The notes under the pieces are model-generated. The model searched no databases. It had not been told where the DNA came from and saw only the letters and a list, made by a program, of their open reading frames with translations. This document shows, piece after piece, positions 57,292 through 64,000 of a DNA stretch of 64,000 nucleotides. The first letter of the stretch is position 1. Each line of letters opens with the position of its first letter. This DNA is from Dipteronia dyeriana (taxonomy: Eukaryota > Streptophyta > Magnoliopsida > Sapindales > Sapindaceae): the NCBI GenBank assembly GCA_032871835.1, contig CM065297.1, positions 36,891,098 to 36,955,097 on the forward strand. Direction: 5' to 3'. The translations under genes were made by a program, and so were the position numbers.

Positions 57292-58874
57292 TTAGGAAAC
57301 ATGTGCTCCTATAGACTTACCAAGTCCAAAGGACCTAGTTGCATCTATGGTTATCTCATAGGCACTAAGGCAAGCGGGTTCATTCTTTCTAACCCATCTA
57401 GGTTCCACTTTCTCATTTCTAGTGGTTAAACATATATTTCTAACAACCCTAGGTTCATGCATACTTGCCCATTTTTTCAACCGATATTCTCTCATGCTCT
57501 CTATTCTACACCTCTTAATGTACTTAAAGCGATTTGGTCTTAAGTGACCAATCATACCACAAAAATGACAAGTAGGTACAAAATGATAATTTATATCTTT
57601 GCATTGTGATCTCATTGATGCATCGCCATGTCGATGAGGTTGTCTTTGGTGATGCACCAATTGACTTTTTCTTAGAGCTTGAACAAATTGGTGGCTCTTT
57701 TATGGTCTTGCTTGTTGAGATGGATGAGCCGGTTGAACATGCTTTCTTGGTTGAGGAAAGCTTTAAAGTGGAGCTCTTGATTGTTGAGGTTTAGCTCTAT
57801 TCTTTATTGGCCCCTTCACTTGGCCATTTTTTGATGTCTCTCCAAGATCATTCTTCCTTCTAGAATGTTGTGGAGGTAAAGCTCTTTTCTTGCCTTGAGC
57901 TTGAGGTTGCATGACCTTGGCTTTCTTCAATTCTTTAAGGCACCTCATCTCATTCTCCTTGATGATCTTCAAGGAATTGTCTTTGTTGGCAAGTTCATCT
58001 TTCATTGCCTTCATCCTTTGATGGCAATCATCAATCTCTTTCTCATACTTAGACACATCAACTATGTCCATCTTCAAGGAGTTATCTAACTTGGTCCTTA
58101 GTTGAAGATTTTCTTCCTTCAACTTCTTGATTTCTTCATTTTTCTTCTTCAAAGACCTTTATAGACTTTTAATGAAGTCTTTGTAACCAAACTCTTCATC
58201 ACTCAAGTTCTTAGAGCTTGAACTTTCTACATCGAAGCTTCTACCACTTGTACTCTCGTGGTAATCATCATCTAAACTAGCTTCTTCAATGTTAACCTTG
58301 AGCGATGGATGTATTGTGGCCACTTTAAAGTTGTCATCGTGTAAAGAGTACACAGCTATGTGATTCCTTTCACATCCCTTAGAACCCGAAGAGCATTCTT
58401 CACTTTTACTAGAAGAGTACGCCTTTGATTTGCCACTTTGACTCTTGCTCTTTGAATTTCCATAATTCGTGGAAATGTGCCATAGCCGCCATAATCAAAA
58501 CATCGAAGCTTGTTCTTCGAGGTACCCAAATTCTTGTCTTTTTCTTTCGTGGTACCTTCGTGGGTGATTCATAGAATCTCCCAACCTTCTCGAATATCTC
58601 GGGTGGATTGGATGAGCTTTGCTTGACTCTCACCCACTGCACGATATAAGACACGAATGCCCTTTGAATTCCATTCGACAGCCTCGAGTTCGTCATTAGT
58701 CCACTTGGACTTGGGTTTAGGCATAGAAGCCCCATTTTGTTGTGTCTTTGTGGGAGGTGAGTATCCTTCATCCACACACATCCACACATGCTCATCAATG
58801 TCACACAAAAAGAACTCCATCCTCACTTTCCAAGAGGGGTAGTTATCCTTGGTGAGCGTAGGTGGTTCAGACAT
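57292..58874 (-). pseudogene. SIRE-type gag, broken
   Basis: The start at 58874 gives MSEPPTLTKDNYPSWKVRME, a DUF4219-type Copia gag N-terminus, and WNSKGIRVLYRAVG. After a stop near 58570 the same frame gives THEGTT and a ruined first zinc knuckle (CFDYGGYGTF) at about 58500-58460, so most of the UBN2 capsid part is deleted. 58353-58159 is acidic and Ser-rich. 58152-57763 is a Lys/Glu coiled coil and basic tail. 57660-57292 holds a second zinc knuckle, CHFCGMIGHLRPNRF, with Arg for the last Cys, and ends at WVRKNEPACLSAYE, just where SIRE elements continue into the protease D-S-G. Pol was lost at that point. Confidence 0.85.
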
Positions 58875-59020
58875 CAACGCACCCTCAAGCCTCTCAAAAT
58901 CACAAATAGTGTTTTGGGTAAAATGAGTGCAATTGAATGCAAATGTATGAATGATCAAAATCACACAAAATGCAAAACACACCAAAGATGAGCAAGGATC
59001 ACCTATGTATGTCTAGGAAA

Positions 59021-59035
59021 CCTCTCTGATACCAA
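59021..59035 (-). promoter_or_regulatory. SIRE gag-only element primer-binding site
   Basis: The minus strand reads TTGGTATCAGAGAGG one base after the 5' LTR; it is the initiator tRNA-Met type. Confidence 0.9.
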
Positions 59036-59036
59036 T

Positions 59037-61406
59037 TGAAACAAATATTATGGTCTGTTTAATATTAATCTAGAGGGAGGGGGGGTGAATAGATTTTAAT
59101 CAAATTTTACCGAATTTTCGTTAATAGTCAATTAGACGAAAATACCTCTAACAAGTCACAATAATTTCACAAGTGTAATAAGTGCGGAAATAATAAAGAC
59201 ACTTGAGATATACGTGGAAACCCTCCAAATGGGAAAAACCACGGGCTGCTAAGTGCGTCACACTCGAACAACGAATCCACTAACGATAGAGGCGTTACAA
59301 CCTACTCCCGGTATATAACCCACTACCACTACCTAATCCCGATATTAAGTGGACCTAGTCCAATTTGCTTACGCTTGAAGCAACCTACTCCCAGATGCAA
59401 CGCAAGACTTACTTCTCTTCAATAAAAAGATAAACACCCTATGTGAATATATGATGATATTCAAACAACAAACAAGGCTAGGGTACCTTATATGCTTATC
59501 TAGGATTATAAGATGGCAATAAATGCAATCCTAGATATCAAGAGCTAAATGACATGTCATAAAGGTTAGCTAAACATAGAACAAGCAATCCTATGAAGCT
59601 ATCATAAAAGCCAAATTAACACATGTTGTCATTAAGCATGGCAAGGACTATAATGCAATCACTAAATGCAATCAATGAGTCCTAAACAATATCTAAATGC
59701 AAAGCATAGAGATTTAGGTAGAAGTTATCAATAACAACAATCCTAGCTATCACAAACAATCACAATGAATCAACAAATATGCTTACAATGTATTCAACAT
59801 ATACTTAGTATATATTCATGTGAGTGAGACAGAAAATTCAGCCACACAATAAATGCATGTCTTAGACCAATGTCTATCAATAACTAACTCAATTAGTTGT
59901 GTAGAGATTTTCTAACAAACTAATTGTCACAAAAACATCACATAAACATTCAAAAGCTTAACAAGTTGATTAAGTCAACAATGAATCACACAAGAATGTT
60001 TATGACCTAGCTTTTAGGTAAAAATGACCTAATCAATTAAGCTATCAAAATACAAACCCAATCATGATATTATATAACAAAAATATGCATTCAAAAACAA
60101 TTTCTATAAATCCTAAGCAAAAAAAATGAACTCTTGGCGTTTAAGAACAATAATCAAAGATAAAAGTTTGTTCTTACTTACCAAGTCATGAATGATGAAG
60201 ACCCATGTCTAAAGATGATCAATAATGCATGAAGGATGATGGGTTTTGAGCTTGGAGAGTTAAGGAACCACTCTTGGAGCTTCTCTCTCAAGGGAAATAT
60301 TTTCTCTCACTAAGAAATGGTTTTTTAGATCTGAAAAATGAGTGAGGAAGAAGATGGCACATAAATATGAGCTCTACATCAAAACTACATCGTTTTGAAA
60401 ATGCCCAAAATTTTACTCAGTGCATTGGTGAGCTGTGCTAGTCGACAAGCGCCACACCAGCGCATAGCTACTGTCCAGGGGCGTTGGTGAGGTGCGCTTG
60501 TGGACCGGTGCAGCCATGACATTATAAAAGCTTGAGATTCGAGAGACCCAAAACATGACCAAATGACATCCAAACCTTTCGTATAATACACCGTTGGAAA
60601 GGTATGGAAGTCTAATTTCTACTCTAATTTTTAAAAATTAATTTAGATGTTTGTAGAAAACGTTATGGTCATTTAAGTGATCAAAGGTCAGAAACGGACA
60701 ACAACTGAGATGTCCTTTTTTTGTGGTCACTCTGGAGATTTCAAAACCAATCCAAACAGTCTTGAAATATTACGAATAATATACCGTTGGAAGGGTTTGG
60801 GTGTCTAGTTTATACAGAAATTTTCAAAATTCATTTTGAATCATTTTATAAAAGGATATGGTCACAAGACCATACAAAGGTCAGTTTTAAAAAACATTAA
60901 AATCATTCGAAATCCACTTTTTGAAACTAGAAACCTTACTCCACATAACCAAACCAAGAGAAGAATACGACCTTCTCAAATGGTTACTCAATGCGCTAAG
61001 ACAAGCACACCATCGTGCAAGTGCGAACATCACACAAAACCACACTATGAATGCACATAGAGAACAATGAAGCACACATGGATAGCAAATAAAATGCAAG
61101 TAGGTGTGTGTGTGAGCAACACACAATGCATGTCAATACAAATGCAAAGATTTGATCAATATAAACTTGCAAGAAGAGTTATCAAAACATGAATGCACAC
61201 TCATATGAACACACAACATATACAAATAACAAATATGCATAAGTTGTGAGTGTGTGCAACTATATCTCTTCAAAGCAAGTAAGCACAAGAAATATACCTT
61301 TGGTGCTTCTTCTCTTGAGGTCTTGATAGCCTAAGCTACCCTTACATAAAACCCCAATATGTGGTTTGTTCACGAAATAAGCCAATCAATAATTGAAGAC
61401 TTTACA
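59037..61406 (-). repeat. SIRE gag-only element 5' LTR
   Basis: Homologous to 53724-56073 over its full length, with scattered point differences and small indels. The first bases include a run of G (gagggaggggggg) that is shorter in the other LTR. Confidence 0.93.
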
Positions 61407-62044
61407 CGAACAAATGCCTATTCGAAGTTTCTTTAGGAAGGTTCTTGGGTTTCAAAGTTTACTAGAGGGTAATTGAAGTAAACCCTAAGAAGATCCAAGC
61501 CCTTCAGAAAATGACTTTGCCAATGACACTAAAAGACGTGCAACATTTGACAGGATTCTTAGCTTCCTTAGGCAGATTTATTTGAAGGGCCACAGATAGA
61601 TGTGCTCTCTTTTTTAAAACAATAAAAAAGAGAAAGGGGTCTAATGGAATGAAGAATACGAGCAGGCATTCCTAAAAATCAAAGAGTACTTGGGGCAGGT
61701 TCCCATCCTTTCAAAACCTAGAATGGGAGAAACTCTTCACTTATACTTGTTAATTACAGAATAAGCAGCAACCTCGGTTCTAGTCAGAACAGAAGATGGG
61801 GGTGGTACAGAGGCCAGTATACTACACCAGTAAGGCTCTTCTTTCGGCAGAAACCAAGTATTCACAGTTAGAAAAAATGGCCCTAACATTGTTTTCGGCA
61901 GCAAGGAAGCTGAGACTATACTTTTGGGCTAATACGATCCAGGTCCTGACCGATTGCCCACTAAAGCAAATCTTACAGAAGCTAGAAATTTTAGGTAGAT
62001 TAATTAAATGGGCAATTGAGCCCAGTGAGTTCGATATTCAGTAA
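61407..62044 (+). pseudogene. Tat Gypsy reverse transcriptase end and first RNase H
   Basis: 61410-61620 encodes KCLFEVSLGRFLGF, KIQALQKM and LTGFLASLGRFI, the reverse transcriptase connection, with a stop at TATTTGA near 61575. 61796-62044 encodes RPVYYTSKALLSAETKYSQLEKM and LRLYFWANTIQVLTDCPLKQI, the Gypsy RNase H. The first Asp of RNase H lies in a frameshifted, stop-containing stretch near 61760. Confidence 0.87.
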
Positions 62045-62074
62045 GTCCCTAGGACGTCTCTAAAAGACCAAGCA

Positions 62075-62560
62075 GTGGAATATTTCATAGCAGAATTCAT
62101 AGAACCAACCCTGGAAGCGAAAGGAATGCTAAGCAAGAAATTCACGTGGAGGCTATATGTTGATGGTTTCTCAAACACTCATGGCAATAGGGAAAGGATT
62201 GTAGTATACACTTCAGAAGGAGATGATGTTGAGTGTGCCATGACATTCGACTTCAAAGCAACAAATAACCAAGTCAAGTACGAGGCATTACTAGCTGGAC
62301 TCAGAGTATGCATAACCCTCAAAGCAGATAAGGTCGAGATATTGAGCCACCACAGGTAATTGTCAACCAAGTCCTGGAGGAATACCAAGTTAGAGATGAA
62401 GGTATGATAGCTTATCGAGGCATAACAAAACAACTCCTTCAAAAATTCAAAGAATATATGATTGCCCAGATTCCCAGGGAAGAGAATGAAAAGGCAGATG
62501 CTTTATCCAAACTAGCATCAACAACAACCATAATCAGGCCAAAAACTATACCGGTCGCAC
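62075..62560 (+). pseudogene. Tat Gypsy second (archaeal-type) RNase H
   Basis: WRLYVDGFSN (catalytic Asp) and NNQVKYEALLAGLRV (Glu) mark the extra RNase H that defines Tat-lineage elements. A frameshift and stop near 62357 interrupt it. QIPREENEKADALSKLAS at 62465-62520 closes the domain. Confidence 0.85.
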
Positions 62561-62619
62561 ATCTCCTCAGACCGAGTATAGTTGAGCTTAAAAACTTAGA
62601 AATCTCAAAAATCTGAACA

Positions 62620-63860
62620 CTGCCAGACGGTTGGATAACTCAGATAAAAACATACCTAGAAGAAGGCGTGCTCCCGGAAGATCCTCTAGATGCCGAACGC
62701 ATCAAGTACCAGTCAGCAAGATACATGTTGATTGGAGAACAATTGTATAGAAGGGGGTTTTCCCGAACAGTCCAAAGATGTGTACCTGAGGAAGATGCAT
62801 ATCGGATATTGCAGGAAATCCACGGTGGAGTATGCAGAAACCATACTAGGGGCAAAAGTTTAGCACATAAGGTACTCAGGCAAGGTTATTATTAACCCTC
62901 TTTGTTCTATAATGCACATCGATGTTCAGAAAGCTGGAATACATGCCAGAGGATCGCCAAAGATATCTAACAACCCCCAGAACAACTTAGAAGCCTAACA
63001 TCAGCAAGGCCATTTTCCATGTGGGGCCTGGACTTAGTTGGCCAAATGCCGGCAAGGATAGAGGGTGGAGCAAAGCAAGCAATATTAGCCATTAATTATT
63101 TAACAAAGTGGGTAGAAGCTGAAGCATTGGTGTATATCAAAGAAGCAAGTACCAAGAACTTTGTGAAGAAAAATATACTCTATAGATTTGGAGTACCCAA
63201 CACTTTTATCACTGGTAACGGCACTCAGTGCGACAATCAAAATTTTAGACAGCTGTGCGATGAGTACCAGATTGTAAATTATTATGCTACACCAGCCCAC
63301 CCTCAAACAAATGGGCAGACCGAAGAAGTAAAAAAAATCATCAAGCACACATTCAAAGCAAAGTTGGATGCCAAGAAAGGTAGCTGGGTTGAAAAGCTCC
63401 CTGAAGTATTATAGGCGTATCGAATGACAACAAGGACTTCTACAGGAGAGACTCCATTCTCTTTGGCATTTAGAACTGAAGTTGTTATCCCAGTAGAAAC
63501 ATCATACATGTCACTTAAGGTCAGGCTGTATGATGAAGACCAAAATGTTGATATGCTGTTAAAAAGCTTAGATGAGCTAGAAGAAAACAGGGAGAAATCC
63601 TGAGTACGAAATAAAGCATATCAGCATAGAGTGGCTCGACACTGTAACTCGCATGTTCCGATCAGGAAATTCCAGCTTGGGGACCTAGTGCTCAAAAAGG
63701 TGTCACTGAACACAAAAAATAAAGTTCAGGCTCCTTGACCGACAAATGGGAAGGCCCGTACAAGATTGAAAGAGTAGCTGGGCATGAAGCGTATTGGGTT
63801 GCCAACCAGATGAAGGGGTTCTACCCCGGCCATGCAATGCCCAATATTTGAAGACTTTTT
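62620..63860 (+). pseudogene. Tat Gypsy integrase
   Basis: 62668-62895 is the N-terminal part with IHGGVCRNHTRGKSLAHKVL (both zinc His). The following Cys pair is damaged (only TCQR is kept, at about 62941-62952). The core at 63019-63414 has WGLDLVGQMP (first Asp), FITGNGTQCDN where the second catalytic Asp is Gly, and HPQTNGQTEEVKK (Glu). AYRMTTRTSTGETPFSLAF follows after a stop at 63412, then HVPIRKFQLGDLVLKKV of the C-terminal domain. The similarity ends near 63850. Confidence 0.87.
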
Positions 63861-64000
63861 ATCTTTGAAATTTGTTTCTTTTAGTCAGAACAATTTTGTT
63901 AGTCAAGATATTTTTTTTTGTTTTTTAATATTTTATCATTGTTAATTTTACAGTTATCAATAAAGGCCCAACACGGGATTCCAGAAATCTAAGCATATGA
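63861..64000 (+). other. Start of Tat Gypsy 3' untranslated region
   Basis: T-rich sequence after the pol end. Nothing else is recognisable, and no LTR start is visible before the window closes. Confidence 0.5.

Larger units (their letters stand above)
53724..61406 (-). mobile_element. Gag-only SIRE-type Copia element
   Basis: 7683 bp with LTRs of 2350 bp (53724-56073) and 2370 bp (59037-61406), a tRNA-Met primer site, a polypurine tract and a gag-derived interior of 2963 bp without protease, integrase, reverse transcriptase or RNase H. It is flanked by agaac (53719-53723) and cgaac (61407-61411). Removing the element and one copy restores the Gypsy reading frame, with the Asn-Lys-Cys-Leu-Phe codons in register. 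The structure is that of terminal-repeat elements with a gag domain (TR-GAG). Those best known to me are Gypsy-derived; this one is SIRE-type Copia. Confidence 0.92.
61407..64000 (+). mobile_element. Tat-type Gypsy element, right part
   Basis: Continues reverse transcriptase after the SIRE insertion and runs through both RNase H domains and integrase to the pol end near 63850. Its 3' untranslated region continues beyond the window. Confidence 0.87.

Noticed and set aside
1..64000. A novel multi-gene host or bacterial-type system
   Set aside because: All recognisable coding pieces are gag, protease, integrase, reverse transcriptase or RNase H of LTR retrotransposons; no other gene cluster is supported.
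1..64000. tRNA genes, suggested by tggtatcagagc and tggcgcc strings
   Set aside because: These are primer-binding sites beside LTRs; no cloverleaf-forming 70-90 bp sequence surrounds them.

Overview
This window is repeat-dense, AT-rich nuclear DNA from a plant, most likely a eudicot. It is made almost entirely of LTR retrotransposons of plant-specific lineages: Ty1/Copia elements primed by initiator tRNA-Met, a SIRE-type Copia gag with a coiled coil, and Ty3/Gypsy elements of the Tat type (second, archaeal-type RNase H; tRNA-Asp-like primer site). I found no intact host gene, no tRNA or rRNA gene, and no bacterial-style operon or CRISPR array. All element names below (Copia-1, Copia-2, X and so on) are local labels. 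Boundaries were set by hand from TG...CA ends, primer-binding sites (PBS), polypurine tracts (PPT) and target-site duplications (TSD).

Layout. 1-2.5 kb: 3' LTR, PPT and a decayed coiled-coil reading frame of a SIRE-like element on the minus strand. 2.5-3.7 kb: unassigned. 3,709-36,516: one nested stack. Its outermost layer is a Copia element (Copia-2), of which only the first 88 bp of the 5' LTR, the end of pol and the 3' LTR remain. Inside it sit (a) a non-autonomous Gypsy with about 5.5-5.8 kb LTRs (3,797-27,273), whose 2.5 kb interior holds a PBS and an array of about 148-bp monomers, and whose 3' LTR is split by a nearly complete Copia element (Copia-1, 15,722-25,422, TSD ccccc); (b) a 2.6-kb solo SIRE-like LTR (29,323-31,936, TSD ctttt); (c) a very young 3.5-kb element X (32,708-36,227, TSD attat) encoding only a gag-remnant/protease protein.

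36.5-39.8 kb: unassigned DNA, then a 1.37-kb tandem duplication whose unit ends inside the LTR of the next element. 39,554-48,688: Copia-3, minus strand, with 2.0-kb LTRs and a full but mutated gag-pol. 48.7-50.4 kb: unassigned, with two short coding-like stretches. 50,385-51,673: truncated LTR of the Copia-1/2 family. 51,674 to the window end: a Tat-type Gypsy gag-pol interrupted in reverse transcriptase by a 7.7-kb gag-only SIRE element on the minus strand (53,724-61,406; imperfect TSD agaac/cgaac).

Functionally nothing here looks like an intact autonomous element. Every pol has stops, frameshifts or lost catalytic residues. The elements that look able to have moved recently are parasites of other elements' enzymes: X (LTRs differ at 2 of 957 sites), the gag-only SIRE element and the long-LTR Gypsy. 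The most unusual signals are the LTR-associated 148-bp array with an A/B dimer arrangement, a series of hairpins with a shared core in the Copia leader, and element X.
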